NCBI GenBank assembly: GCA_016703525.1
Contig: JADJBW010000021.1
Location: 1 to 57,671, forward strand
Direction of reading: 5' to 3'
DNA length: 57,671 nt
Source of the DNA: Actinomycetota bacterium
Lineage (GTDB): Bacteria > Actinomycetota > Acidimicrobiia > Acidimicrobiales > Microtrichaceae
How positions within the stretch are numbered: the first letter of the stretch is position 1; each line of letters starts with the position of its first letter. Below the pieces are notes generated by a model. It did not search any database and was not told where the DNA came from. It worked only from the letters and a program-made list of their open reading frames with translations. The translations under genes and the position numbers were made by a program. This document shows positions 1-13,958 of the stretch, piece after piece.

Positions 1-89
1 GTCGGTCCGGGCCGGGCCGATGAGCCGCTCCGGCGAACCGCCGGACTGCGACCGGAGCGAAGCGGCGGACCGGCGGCCGAACGCCGCCG

Positions 90-1682
90 TCACGATCGGC
101 CCCGGTCGGCGCCGGCGAGCGAGAGGAGTTCCTCGGCGTGCCGACGCGCGGTCTCGCTCTCGGGCTGGCCCGACAGCATGCGGCTCAGCTCGACCACCCG
201 GGCGGCGTCATCGAGGGTCGCGATGGTGGAGACGCTGAGCTCGCCCGCCACCTTGGTGACCGCGAGCTGTGCGTTTGCGTACGCGGCGACCTGCGCCAGG
301 TGCGTCACCACGATGACCTGGTGGTCGGTTGCCAGCTCCGCCAGCGCCCGGCCCACCGACGTGGCCGCGGCGCCGCCGATGCCCGCGTCGATCTCGTCGA
401 AGATGAGCGTGGGCGACTCGGCGGCAAGCTCAAGGTGGAGGGCCAGCATCATGCGCGAGAGCTCGCCGCCAGACGCGGCCTTTGCGATCGGTGCCGGCTC
501 GATGCCGGGGTTGGCCGAGAGGCGGAACTCGATGTCGTCGCCGGGAGCCGGACCATCCACCACGATCTCGACGCGGGCCGTGGGCATCGCCACGTGGGCA
601 AGCCGCCCCTCGATCGCGTGGGCCAGGGGCGCCGACGCGTTCCGGCGCGCCGCGGCCACGGCTTCGGCGGCCACGGCCTCGATCGAGCGAATCCGCTCCA
701 GCTCGGCTTCGAGCGCAGCGGCCCGCTCGGCATGCGACTCGAGTTCGGCCAGCCTCTCAGCCGTCTGGTCGCGAAAAGCGATCACCTCGGCGACCGAGTC
801 GCCGTACTTGCGACGAAGCTCGACCAGGAGTTGCCGTCGGCGGCGCACCGCGTCGAGGCGCTCGGGGTCGGGATCGATTGCCTCGGCCAGGTGACGTGCC
901 TCCGCGGCGACATCGGCCACCTCGGCGAGCAGGTCGCGCAATCGGCGTGCGATCTCGCCGAACGGGCCTCGCCGCTCGATGGCGGCGAGCGCCTCGACCA
1001 GCGCCTCGGTGGCGGCGCCGTCGCTGCCGATCAACGAGTCGACCGAGCTCGCTGCGTCGAGATGGCCGAGCGCGTCGGCGAGCACGTCCTCCTCGTCGCT
1101 CAGCCGCGCGTCTTCGTCGGGGTCATCGAGCGTCGCTCGCACCAGTTCGTCGAGTTGCCAGCGGAGCAGCTCGATCTCGCGGTGACGGGCGCGCTCGTCG
1201 CCTCCCAATCCCTCCAGACGGCCCTCGATCTCGCGGCGCTGCCGAACCGCCTGCTCCCAATCGGTCAGATCGATCCGTCCGGAACGGTCGAGCGCGTCGC
1301 GCTGGGCACGGGTCGACTGCAGCCGTTGGTGCGCGTGTTGGCCCAGGATGTCGACGAACCGCCCGCCGACGTCAGCCAGGCGAGTCGCCGGTACGAGCTC
1401 GCCGTTCTCGTACCCGCGCGACCGGCCGACGGCCGGCACGACGCGTCGCAGCACCACCTCGCGGTCGTCGGCATCGACGAACAACCCCTCGACCACCGCA
1501 GCGTCGGCTCCGGGCCGGACGCGGGACGGGTCAGCCTTGCCCCCGAGCAGCAGCGACAGCGCTTCGATGATCATGGTCTTGCCTGCGCCGGTCTCGCCGG
1601 TGAGCGCGGTCATGCCAGCAGCGAACCCGACCCGAAGCTCGGCGATCACTCCGAGGTCTTTGACGGCGAGCTCGATCAGCAT
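90..1682 (-). CDS. recN: DNA repair ATPase RecN
   Basis: SMC-like ATPase of double-strand-break repair that acts with RecA in the cytoplasm. The 530-residue product has a Walker A GETGAGKT at residues 29-36, a long central coiled-coil region, the ABC signature SGGELSRM at about 404-411 and a Walker B TLIFDEIDAGIGG at about 425-437. The order and spacing are those of RecN, and the length is slightly short of the usual 550-590. It is the last gene of a minus-strand operon behind nadK, as in mycobacteria. The ATG at 1682 gives an N-terminus (MLIELAVKDLGVI) matching the family. Family assignment is secure; the repair role is inferred from the family. Confidence 0.95.
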   Translation of the reverse strand: MLIELAVKDLGVIAELRVGFAAGMTALTGETGAGKTMIIEALSLLLGGKADPSRVRPGADAAVVEGLFVDADDREVVLRRVVPAVGRSRGYENGELVPATRLADVGGRFVDILGQHAHQRLQSTRAQRDALDRSGRIDLTDWEQAVRQRREIEGRLEGLGGDERARHREIELLRWQLDELVRATLDDPDEDARLSDEEDVLADALGHLDAASSVDSLIGSDGAATEALVEALAAIERRGPFGEIARRLRDLLAEVADVAAEARHLAEAIDPDPERLDAVRRRRQLLVELRRKYGDSVAEVIAFRDQTAERLAELESHAERAAALEAELERIRSIEAVAAEAVAAARRNASAPLAHAIEGRLAHVAMPTARVEIVVDGPAPGDDIEFRLSANPGIEPAPIAKAASGGELSRMMLALHLELAAESPTLIFDEIDAGIGGAAATSVGRALAELATDHQVIVVTHLAQVAAYANAQLAVTKVAGELSVSTIATLDDAARVVELSRMLSGQPESETARRHAEELLSLAGADRGRS

Positions 1683-1759
1683 CGTCGAGAGGCTAGGTCA
1701 CCGGTGTGACAGCAACGAGGACGAGGGCTCTCAGGTCGGCGGGGTCGGCGAGGTCGGCG

Positions 1760-2613
1760 TCAGCGCGGCTGCAGACCGAATTTCGACACGAGCACGCGAT
1801 GGAAGGCGGCGCGCCACCTGGACCAGACGCGGATGGGCCGGACCCGTCGCAGGTGACCACATCGCCCACTTCGATTCGTCCCTCTGACCGACCGTCGACC
1901 GACAGGTGGCCGGCGCGGGGACCGACGACGCGCAGCGACACGACCGTGTCGGGCGCGAGCACGAGCGACCGGTCGAACAGCATGTGCGGAGCGACCGGCA
2001 CCAGGAGCTGGGCGCGGTGGCGTGGGTCCACGATGGGCCCGCGGGCCGAGAGCGCGTAGGCGGTCGAGCCCGTCGGTGTCGCCAGGATCAGGCCGTCTGC
2101 GACGTAGCTCGTGAACGGCGCCGCATCCAGGGTGACCTCGATCCGCACGGTGTGTCCGAGCTCGGCGCGCTCGACCAGCACCTCGTTCAGCGCGGGCCGG
2201 ATCGGCTGGACCGAGCCGTCCGATCGCACGATCCGCCCGGCCAGGCGCATCCGCTCCTCCACGATGTAGGCGCCGGCCAGGAACCGCTTCACCGCGGCCC
2301 GGGCACCGGTCGGCTCCACGGTCGTGAGGTAGCCGAGCTGGCCCGCATTGACCCCGAGCACCGGGACATCGTCCGCCGTCGCGAGGTCGACGGCCCGCAG
2401 AATCGTGCCGTCCCCGCCTACGCCAACGAGGAGATCGAGCCCGATCGCCAGTTCCTCATCGGGCGTTGCGCACTCGTGGCGCCCGAGGCGGCTCGCGTCG
2501 GCCTCGGTCAAGCGCACCTCGTGGCCGCGATCGATGAGCCACGCCGCGAGGTCGGCGACGAGCTCGGCGGCTAGTGGCCGCTGGTCGTGAGACAGGAAGC
2601 CGATCGCTGCCAC
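1760..2613 (-). CDS. nadK: NAD kinase, 3' end frameshifted
   Basis: Phosphorylates NAD to NADP. Visible motifs are GGDGT at residues 66-70 (ATP/polyphosphate binding), the NE pair at about 143-144 and the substrate-binding segment ending ATPTGSTAY at about 185. Taken literally the frame runs on to 1693 with an untypical C-terminus (ending VAVTPVT). Shifting frame near 1843-1852, inside GGGTCCGGCCC on the coding strand, gives the family-like ending AFHRVLVSKFGLQPR and a TGA at 1760. One missing base, for example CCC read as CC, explains this. The start codon at 2613 lies 4 bases after the tlyA stop, so translation is probably coupled. The coordinates are for the reconstructed gene. Identity is secure; whether the shift is real or an assembly error is undecided. 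Confidence 0.93.
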
Positions 2614-2617
2614 GATC

Positions 2618-3364
2618 TCAGCGTTCCCCCGGGGCGCGCACGTGGAGAAGGAACTCCGTGTTTCCCTCGGCCCCGCGGATCGGCGATGTCATCTCGCCCA
2701 TTGTGGTCGCTCCGAGCGCGCCGAATGCGGTTCGTACCCCATCGATCGCCGCCCGCCACACGAGCGGGTCGGTGATGACGCCGCGACCGCGGGACACCTC
2801 GTGGCGCCCTGCCTCGAACTGCGGCTTCACCAGCATCACGAGCGACGCACCGGGTCGGCAGACGCCGAGGAGCGCCGACGCGACCGTTCGGAGCGAGATG
2901 AAGGACAGGTCGGCCACCACGATGTCGACCGGCCCGCCGATGTCGTCGGGGGTGACCGATCGAACGTTCCAGCGCTCCATCACGTGGACGCGATCGTCGG
3001 CTCGCAGCCGCTCATGCAGTTGGCCGTGCCCCACGTCGAGAGCAACCACCGACGCTGCGCCGTGCTGCAGTAGGCAGTCGGTGAATCCGCCGGTGGATGC
3101 GCCGGCATCGAACGCCCGCGTGCCGCCGACATCGACGCCGAACTCGCTGAGTGCCGCCTCGAGCTTGAACCCTCCGCGCCCGACGTAGCGCGACGGCGGC
3201 GCGGCGATCTCGATTGCCTCGCCGGCAGCGACGAGGCGCGCCGGCTTCGTCGTGGGAGCACCGCCCACCGTGACCACGCCGGACTCGATGCGTTCCTGGG
3301 CCTCGGAGCGAGACCCGACGAGGCCGCGCCGCACGAGCTCCAGATCGAGTCGACGCCGCGTCAT
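2618..3364 (-). CDS. tlyA: TlyA-type rRNA 2'-O-methyltransferase
   Basis: Predicted SAM-dependent ribose methyltransferase of 16S and 23S rRNA, named for the mycobacterial capreomycin-sensitivity and hemolysin protein TlyA. The 248-residue product has an N-terminal S4 RNA-binding domain (about 1-60), then VGRGGFKL with K67, the SAM-binding motif DAGASTGGFTD (86-96), ADLSFISL around D152, and KPQFEAGR with K180 and E184. Together these suggest the K-D-K-E catalytic set of the family. The ATG at 3364 overlaps the TGA of the upstream HAD gene (ATGA). A longer open frame extends upstream, but it is antisense-quality sequence inside the HAD gene, so the start at 3364 is preferred. Confidence 0.93.
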   Translation of the reverse strand: MTRRRLDLELVRRGLVGSRSEAQERIESGVVTVGGAPTTKPARLVAAGEAIEIAAPPSRYVGRGGFKLEAALSEFGVDVGGTRAFDAGASTGGFTDCLLQHGAASVVALDVGHGQLHERLRADDRVHVMERWNVRSVTPDDIGGPVDIVVADLSFISLRTVASALLGVCRPGASLVMLVKPQFEAGRHEVSRGRGVITDPLVWRAAIDGVRTAFGALGATTMGEMTSPIRGAEGNTEFLLHVRAPGER

Positions 3365-4182
3365 GCCCGCCCGGACCCCGCCGCCAGGAGCTGGTCCACC
3401 AGGTCGCCGAGCGAGGTCGCGACGTAGTCCGCGGCTGCCACAACCGCCGAATCCGATGCGCCGGTGTTGCCGGTGAGCACCAGCCCGAACGGCCATCCGA
3501 GCGCCGAAGCGAGCGCTCCATCGGTGCGCGGGCTGTCGCCCACCATGATCGAGTCCGGGCCGGCGTAGGCGCCGCCAGCGGACCGCGTCGACAGTGCCGC
3601 CGCACGAGCCCGCACCAAATCGACCATCGCAGCGTTCGGCTTGCCCGCCACAACCGCGGTCGTGCCCGTGGCCACTTCGACCGCCGACAGAAACGCGCCG
3701 CAGCCGGGAGCGGGCCCGTCCGAGGCCGGGTAGATCGGATCGTCGTTCGTGGCGAACAACCTCGCCCCGTCGAGGACCGCGCGCACGATCCGCTGGAGCG
3801 ACTCGTAGCCGAACTCGCGGTGGAAGCCGATGACGACAGCGTCGTACCGCGGCTCGGTGGACTCCCACGCCAAGTCGACCCGCTCGGCTCGTTCTCGCAG
3901 CGCCTCGACCACCCCCGGCCCGGCGGCACACAGCACCGAAGCGCCCGCCGGGACGAGCCCGGCTACCGCGACCGCCGACGTCAGAATCTGCTCCGGCAAG
4001 GCCGCGATCCCGAACGACGCCAGCTTGCGGCGATAGCCGTCGATCGTGCTGGCGGAGTTGTTGGTGCAGTAGAGCACCCCGTGTCCGGCCGCCCCGAGGC
4101 AAGCGATCGCAGCGGACGCGCCGACAATCGCTCGATCACCCAGCCACACCACGCCATCGAGGTCGAGGGCCCACAGCGCCAT
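3361..4182 (-). CDS. HAD superfamily hydrolase, NagD/class IIA type
   Basis: Predicted phosphatase of 273 residues. Motif I is LDLDGVVWLG (D7 and D9), motif II is the YCTNNS segment typical of NagD-like enzymes, VAGKPN supplies the conserved Lys, and VGDSPRTD is the acidic motif IV. The substrate is not visible from the sequence; family members hydrolyse nucleotide or sugar phosphates. It sits between the TPR gene and tlyA with a 4-base overlap to tlyA. A HAD gene in this position is conserved in actinobacteria (the Rv1692 neighbourhood of M. tuberculosis). Confidence 0.9.
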   Translation of the reverse strand: MALWALDLDGVVWLGDRAIVGASAAIACLGAAGHGVLYCTNNSASTIDGYRRKLASFGIAALPEQILTSAVAVAGLVPAGASVLCAAGPGVVEALRERAERVDLAWESTEPRYDAVVIGFHREFGYESLQRIVRAVLDGARLFATNDDPIYPASDGPAPGCGAFLSAVEVATGTTAVVAGKPNAAMVDLVRARAAALSTRSAGGAYAGPDSIMVGDSPRTDGALASALGWPFGLVLTGNTGASDSAVVAAADYVATSLGDLVDQLLAAGSGRA

Positions 4183-4188
4183 CGCGGA

Positions 4189-5349
4189 TCAGTCGAGCGA
4201 CGCGAGCCGCAACGCGACATCGGCGAAATCGGGGTCGTGCTGGGCGACCCAGACAAAGTGCGCGCGTGCAGAGGGCACCTCGCCCGCGCGTTCATACAGG
4301 TCGCCCAGCGCGTAACCGCGTCGCAGGTGGTGGTCCGACGGCCGCTTCACCCACCGCCAGCCGCGGCCGAGCTCCTCGATCGCGTCGCGCAGGCGTCCGC
4401 GATCGGCCATCGACCCGGCCACCACGATGCGTCCTTCGGTCACGAGCGCCGCAGACGGCGACGCGTCGCGCAGCTCTTCCCACAGCTCATCGACGCGATC
4501 CCACTTGCGGGTCGCCCGATAGCAGTCGGCGAGAACGGGGTGCTGCTCGGTGGAATGTGTCAGCTCGGCGAAGGTCTCGAGCTGACGGATTGCTTCCTTC
4601 CAATTGCCGAGCCGGTATTGGGTGAGTCCGAGCAGCTCACGGGCGCTCGCCGCATCCGGAACCTCTTCTACCAGCGGACGCAATATGCGCCGTGCCGCGG
4701 TGTAACGCTCCGCTGCGTACGCCGCGCCGGCGTCCTCCAGCCGTGCCGACAGCGTTGCGGATCGACGCGCACCAACGAGGTTCGCCAGCTCTGCCGGGTC
4801 GATCTTCGGCCGAGGCGACGAGCGCCGGCGTTTCCGCGAGGCAGGCGTCGCCCCGTCGACGCGACCCTCGTCGATCCAGACGTCCGGCACCGGGCGCTCC
4901 AGCGGCTCGGCCGGCTGCGGAGCGACACGCGGTGGCCGAGGAGGCCGAGGAGGCCGAGATGTACCACGATCGGCGGTCGCACCGTCTCGACCGGGACCAC
5001 GCCCCGGCGTTCGCGGCCCGCCCGAACGTGCCCCGCCCGAACGTGCCCCGCCGCGCCGGTCGTCCCCTGTGCCCGGGCGGCCGTCGCGATCACCGGGGCG
5101 GCCGTTCGACCGAGGGCCGCGTGGCGTCCCGGAACCGCTCGCCCCACGCGAGACCGCCGCGGCTCCGGCGCCTCGAAGGCCACCGGAGCGCGGCCCGCTC
5201 GTGCTGGCGCCGCGACCACCCGAACGGGGTCCCGAGGCCTTGGGATCGCCCGACGTCGCGCCCCCGCGGGAGCCGCCGTTTCTGGCAGATCGAGACGGGG
5301 CCCCGCTGCGCTGGGGTCGAGACGACGAGGCTGGGGGTTTCGGGGGCAT
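4189..5349 (-). CDS. TPR protein with disordered Gly/Arg/Ser-rich N-terminus
   Basis: The 386-residue product begins with about 170 residues of low-complexity sequence rich in G, R, S and P (repeats such as GGARSGGARSGG), followed by a helical C-terminal half with tetratricopeptide-like units (for example AAYAAERYTAARRIL and LGLTQYRLGNWKEAI). The C-terminal half suggests protein-protein interaction; the basic tail could bind nucleic acid, but that is a guess. It is the first gene of the recN operon and starts about 45 bases from the rrn terminator. DNA repeats at 4934-4959 and 5019-5048 underlie the tail. The exact start is uncertain because the tail is compositionally unconstrained. Confidence 0.75.
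   Translation of the reverse strand: MPPKPPASSSRPQRSGAPSRSARNGGSRGGATSGDPKASGPRSGGRGASTSGPRSGGLRGAGAAAVSRGASGSGTPRGPRSNGRPGDRDGRPGTGDDRRGGARSGGARSGGPRTPGRGPGRDGATADRGTSRPPRPPRPPRVAPQPAEPLERPVPDVWIDEGRVDGATPASRKRRRSSPRPKIDPAELANLVGARRSATLSARLEDAGAAYAAERYTAARRILRPLVEEVPDAASARELLGLTQYRLGNWKEAIRQLETFAELTHSTEQHPVLADCYRATRKWDRVDELWEELRDASPSAALVTEGRIVVAGSMADRGRLRDAIEELGRGWRWVKRPSDHHLRRGYALGDLYERAGEVPSARAHFVWVAQHDPDFADVALRLASLD
4934..4959. repeat. Tandem 9-bp repeat (ggccgagga), about 3 copies
   Basis: The unit ggccgagga is repeated at 4934-4942 and 4943-4951, with a near-complete third copy at 4952-4959. It encodes a Pro/Arg run in the disordered tail of the TPR protein. Confidence 0.85.
5019..5048. 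repeat. Two perfect copies of a 15-bp unit
   Basis: The unit cgcccgaacgtgccc occurs at 5019-5033 and again at 5034-5048. In the protein this gives the repeated GARSG element. Copy number may vary between strains, since in-frame gain or loss would be tolerated in the tail. Confidence 0.85.
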
Positions 5350-5392
5350 TCAAGACAGGCTACTGGTCGAACGGGTGAGCACGGAAAACGCA

Positions 5393-5423
5393 AAGAGACG
5401 GGGCTCAATGAGCCCCGTCTCTT
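5393..5423. terminator. Perfect 15-bp hairpin ending the rRNA operon
   Basis: The arms AAGAGACGGGGCTCA (5393-5407) and TGAGCCCCGTCTCTT (5409-5423) are exact reverse complements. The hairpin lies directly after the 5S gene and before the TPR operon on the same strand. Its A/T-flanked symmetry would let it work in either direction. It should separate rRNA transcription from the downstream recN operon. Confidence 0.9.
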
Positions 5424-5432
5424 CTAAGAAAT

Positions 5433-5548
<116 letters not shown>

Positions 5549-5592
5549 CCTGTATGTCAAGCGGTGTCGCCAGACGGCGACGCCCTCGAGGA

Positions 5593-5623
5593 CTTCATAG
5601 CGAGCACGAACGGCTTTGTAGAA
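5593..5623 (-). other. 3' arm of the 23S precursor processing stem
   Basis: The plus-strand segment cttcatagcgagcacga and the nearby ctttgtaga at 5593-5623 also occur, in the same order, on the minus strand at 8706-8734. In the precursor transcript the two flanks of 23S can therefore pair over 16 + 9 base pairs with a small internal mismatch. Such stems are the known RNase III entry sites of 23S maturation. The spacer also holds a GTCGCC/GGCGAC hairpin at 5566-5581. Confidence 0.8.
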
Positions 5624-5629
5624 GAAACC

Positions 5630-10443
<4,814 letters not shown>

Positions 10444-10969
10444 ATCACAACATCCCCGGACCAAGGCCCAGGGATGCACGATCAGAAGAGCCGAACCGGT
10501 GTGGCTACACCGATCCAACTGGCACAGTCCAAATACATCGCTAACGATGAATCCGAATTTGTGCATTAATAATTGTTCAGGTGCTCGTCGCGGGCCGTCA
10601 CCAACAGAGTTGGATCAGGAGCCACCGGGACGAGCGCCCGCACTCGCTTCTTTGTGCGTCCTCTCTTCCGTTGTCAAGGAGCGGGCGGGCGTCACGGAGA
10701 CGACCTCTGCTCGGGAAACGCTGGCCATGTCGGCTGCTCGTTTCCTTTGTGCCTCGGCTCCGGAGAGTGAATCTCCGTTGCCCGGAGGCGGATGGAAACG
10801 ATACAGTGTTTCGTTTCCGGTGTCAACTCGCTCCGGTGACTTTCTCGTGAAGAGATCGTTACGCTCGCTCGCTGACGGGCTGCAAGGTAGCGCAGTTCGC
10901 CCCTGCGGCGTCAAATCGAGCGCACAACGTCGTTCGGATGCCGCCGAGCCGGAGCTCGGAGGGAACAGA
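10444..10969. other. Divergent control region between rrn and the PBP gene
   Basis: About 525 bases with no supported gene. It holds the rrn leader and the strong minus-strand promoter at 10798-10826. A second TTGACA-like element lies at 10672-10677 on the minus strand, but a good -10 is lacking at 17 bases (CAAAGA). For the plus-strand PBP gene only a Shine-Dalgarno (GGAGGG, about 10957-10962) is clear. Confidence 0.7.
10798..10826 (-). promoter_or_regulatory. Sigma70-type promoter of the rRNA operon
   Basis: On the minus strand TTGACA (10826-10821) is followed by a 17-base spacer and TATCGT (10803-10798). This is the best housekeeping promoter match in the region and points into the rrn leader, with a predicted start about 350 bases upstream of mature 16S. 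Confidence 0.75.
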
Positions 10970-13366
10970 ATGATTGCCATGGTCCCCCGACGACACCGCC
11001 GCCTCCTCGCCGCCGCGCTGGCGTGCACGCTCGTGCCCGCGTGCGGCATTCGCGGCCGCTCGATCCCCACGATCCTCCCGGTCGTGTCGGGAGCGACCAC
11101 CAAGATCTACGCGGCGGACGGCACGTTGATCACCGAACTCCAAGGCGACGAGCAACGCGTCTCGATCACACTCGACCAGATCCCGCATGTGCTGCAGAAC
11201 GCAGTGATCGCCATCGAGGACGAGCGGTTCTGGGAGCACGACGGCGTGGATCCTCGTGGCGTCGTCCGCGCCGCCAAGGAGAACTCCGACGGCGGTTCAC
11301 AGGGAGGGTCGACGATCACGCAGCAGTACATCAAGAACACGCTGCTCAGCCCCGAGCGCAGCCTGCAACGCAAGGTGCAGGAGGCGAGCCTCGCCTACCA
11401 GCTTGAGCGGCAGTACTCCAAGGCGTTCATCCTGGAGCAGTACCTGAACACGATCTTCTTCGGGAACCGCGCCTACGGGGTACAGCAGGCGTCACTGCGC
11501 TACTTCGGTCACCCTGTCGCCGCAATCACCCTGCCGGAGGCCGCACTGCTCGCCGGCCTGGTCCAGTCGCCGACCCGGATGAATCCCTACGTCCACCCCG
11601 ACGCGGCCCTCAAGCGACGCAACCTCGTTCTCGGCAAGCTCGCCGAGCTCGGCTACATCGGCACCGAGGAGGCCGACGCGGCGAAGCTCACCCCGCTCGC
11701 GCTGGCGCCGCTCGCTCCGCCCGCCACGACGCGCTACCCGGCGGCCCACTTCGTGGAGGAGGTGAAGCGCTTCATCCGCACCGACCCGCGCTTCGGCAAG
11801 ACCGCGGCCGAGCGCGAGAACCTGCTGCTCAACGGGGGTCTGAGTATCTCGACCTCCATCGATCTGAATCTCCAAGCGAAGGCCGAGAAGGCGGCGACCG
11901 ACGAATATCCGAGCCAACGACGAGCGATCAAGGACCGCCGCAAGGACCCCGACATCGGCCTGGTCGCGATCGATCCGAAGAGCGGCTACGTGCGCGCCAT
12001 GGTCGGGGGCTACGACTACTTCGACGACGACACGGTCAATCATCCGTACGCGCAGGTCAACCTTGCCGTCGGCGGGGACGGGCAGTCGGGGTCGACGTTC
12101 AAGCTCGTCGTGCTCGCAGCGGCGCTCGCCGCCGGAGTCTCACCGACGGCGACATTCCCCGCCCCCGGCTCGACCGTCATCCGGTACCCAGGACAGGCGG
12201 CGTGGAAGGTGTCGGGCGAGTCCGGCGGAGCGAAGGCGCCGCTCCTCGAATGCGTCGTGCACTCGTTGAACACGTGCTTCGGCAACCTCATCGCCGACAA
12301 GCGGGTCGGACCCGACGGCGCCACCGCGTTCGCCGCGAAGATGGGCATCGACACGAGCTACAACCCCACGACCGACGTCGGATTCAAGCCGTACCTGTCA
12401 CTCGTGCTGGGAACGAACAACTCGACCGTGCTCGACATGACCGAGGCCTACACCGTTTTCGCCAACCGCGGTATCCACGTCGACCCGGTGCTCGTGACCA
12501 AGGTCGTCGACGCGACCGGCACGGTGCGCTATCAGAGCCAGCGCAGCCAGCAGAAGCTGCTGGAGCCGGAGGACGCCGACGCAGCGACGCAGATGATGGA
12601 ACAGGTGCTGGTTCGCGGAACGGCCGCCGGGCGCGGCATCGACCGTCCCGCAGCGGGCAAGACCGGCACGACCCAAGACGAGACCGACGCGTGGTTCGTG
12701 GGATTCACCCCCGACCTCGTGACCGGCGTCTGGGCCGGGTACGCACAGACGACCAAGCGCAAAGTCGGCAGCACGGGGGCGACCGCTGCGGCGCCTGTGT
12801 GGCAGCGGTTCATGAAGGCCGCTCTCGCCGATGTCCCGCCGACGCCGTTCGACTACTCGACCAAGCCGATCACCCCCACCACGACCGTTCCGAAGTCGAA
12901 CACCGCGATCTTCGAGCCGCTCGCCGCGTCCGCACCCAAGACGGTCACGATGCCGGCGGTCGCCGGCCTGTCGGTGCCGGAAGCCAACAGTCGCGCTCAG
13001 AGCGCCGGGCTCAAGCTCCGCCGGGTCGATCTCGCGATGCCGGGGGTAGCGCCGGGCCAGGTGCTCTCGCAATCCCCCGCACCGGGCACCGCAGTGCCGC
13101 GGGGCGCGACCGTGACCGTCGAGGCAACCCCGGGCACGCCGGTGCCGACCGGCCCGATCCCCGACCTGGTGGGCCAGGTGGCGCGAGACGCGCTCCCGAA
13201 AGTGGCCAACGCCGGCTACGAGATCGCCCAGGTGATCGAGGCCGCGCCGGACGGTTTCGTGCTGCCCCTCGGCGCCGCTCCGGCGTCGGGCGTGATCTGG
13301 GCGACGAGCCCGGCTGCGGGTGGCGGCACTCCCGATGGCAAGATCACGGTTCGCATCCAGCCGTGA
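10970..13366 (+). CDS. Class A penicillin-binding protein with C-terminal PASTA repeats
   Basis: Predicted bifunctional peptidoglycan synthase of 798 residues acting outside the membrane. The glycosyltransferase-51 domain shows EDERFWEHDGVD (83-94) and GGSTITQQYIKN (112-123). The transpeptidase domain shows S375-T-F-K378, S432-L-N434 and K564-T-G. Two PASTA-like units fill about residue 650 to the end and may sense muropeptides or beta-lactams. The ATG at 10970 has GGAGGG seven bases upstream; the open frame extends further upstream but only into non-coding sequence. Unusually, the N-terminal hydrophobic stretch ends in VPACG (C25), which resembles a lipobox, so the protein may be lipid-anchored rather than held by a transmembrane helix. 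Confidence 0.93.
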   Translation: MIAMVPRRHRRLLAAALACTLVPACGIRGRSIPTILPVVSGATTKIYAADGTLITELQGDEQRVSITLDQIPHVLQNAVIAIEDERFWEHDGVDPRGVVRAAKENSDGGSQGGSTITQQYIKNTLLSPERSLQRKVQEASLAYQLERQYSKAFILEQYLNTIFFGNRAYGVQQASLRYFGHPVAAITLPEAALLAGLVQSPTRMNPYVHPDAALKRRNLVLGKLAELGYIGTEEADAAKLTPLALAPLAPPATTRYPAAHFVEEVKRFIRTDPRFGKTAAERENLLLNGGLSISTSIDLNLQAKAEKAATDEYPSQRRAIKDRRKDPDIGLVAIDPKSGYVRAMVGGYDYFDDDTVNHPYAQVNLAVGGDGQSGSTFKLVVLAAALAAGVSPTATFPAPGSTVIRYPGQAAWKVSGESGGAKAPLLECVVHSLNTCFGNLIADKRVGPDGATAFAAKMGIDTSYNPTTDVGFKPYLSLVLGTNNSTVLDMTEAYTVFANRGIHVDPVLVTKVVDATGTVRYQSQRSQQKLLEPEDADAATQMMEQVLVRGTAAGRGIDRPAAGKTGTTQDETDAWFVGFTPDLVTGVWAGYAQTTKRKVGSTGATAAAPVWQRFMKAALADVPPTPFDYSTKPITPTTTVPKSNTAIFEPLAASAPKTVTMPAVAGLSVPEANSRAQSAGLKLRRVDLAMPGVAPGQVLSQSPAPGTAVPRGATVTVEATPGTPVPTGPIPDLVGQVARDALPKVANAGYEIAQVIEAAPDGFVLPLGAAPASGVIWATSPAAGGGTPDGKITVRIQP

Positions 13367-13376
13367 TCGGAGCCAC

Positions 13377-13898
13377 ATGCCAGACGGGAAGCGCCGCAAC
13401 ATCGGCCTGAAGATCGCCGCCGCCGTCGGCGTCGCATCGGGGCTGCTCTGGCTCGGAGCCATCATCGCCGGGCTCGCCGGCTACGAATCCAAGGCCTCGG
13501 ACTACCTGACGGACCGCACGTTCCCCAACGCGGCGGAACCGATCTGCGCCGCGACGATGAAGCGAGTCGAGGCCTTCCCCGACGCCCATCTGTCGCCGAC
13601 GCCTGCGGCCCGGGCGAAGGTCATCAACGAGACGACCGGCCTGTTATCGGACATGTTGGTCGAGCTGCGCAAGGTCGTTCCCGCCACAGCCGACGCCAAG
13701 TGGATCCGATTGTGGATCTCCGACTGGGAAGTGCACCTCGACGACCGCCGCGACTTCGCCAAGCGCCTCACCGAGCCCGAGCCCGAGAAGGCGGAGTTCT
13801 TCGAGTCTCCGAAGGGGGGCGGCCAGGTCAGCAAGTCGGTCAGCCAGTTCGCGGAGCTCAACGAGATGCCGTCGTGCGCGACGCCGGGCGACGTGTGA
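13377..13898 (+). CDS. Small single-pass membrane protein, unknown function
   Basis: The product is 173 residues: a basic start (MPDGKRRN), one transmembrane helix at about residues 12-33, and a soluble part with two Cys residues (in PICAATM and PSCAT) that could form an extracytoplasmic disulfide. No family is recognised. It begins 10 bases after the PBP stop, so it is probably co-transcribed and may serve the cell wall, but that rests only on position. Confidence 0.7.
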   Translation: MPDGKRRNIGLKIAAAVGVASGLLWLGAIIAGLAGYESKASDYLTDRTFPNAAEPICAATMKRVEAFPDAHLSPTPAARAKVINETTGLLSDMLVELRKVVPATADAKWIRLWISDWEVHLDDRRDFAKRLTEPEPEKAEFFESPKGGGQVSKSVSQFAELNEMPSCATPGDV

Positions 13899-13958
13899 GC
13901 GAACCCCGCTGAGCGCGCAGCGTCGGGCCGAGCCGGCGCAACGCCCGCGGCCGAATCC

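Noticed and set aside
26..59. Inverted repeat CGCTCCGG...CCGGAGCG after recN
   Set aside because: Arms of 8 bases with an 18-base loop and no T-run; too weak to call a terminator in such GC-rich DNA.
138..1709. Long plus-strand open frame of 523 codons opposite recN
   Set aside because: It is the antisense of a clear recN gene; high GC makes long shadow frames, and it has no family motifs.
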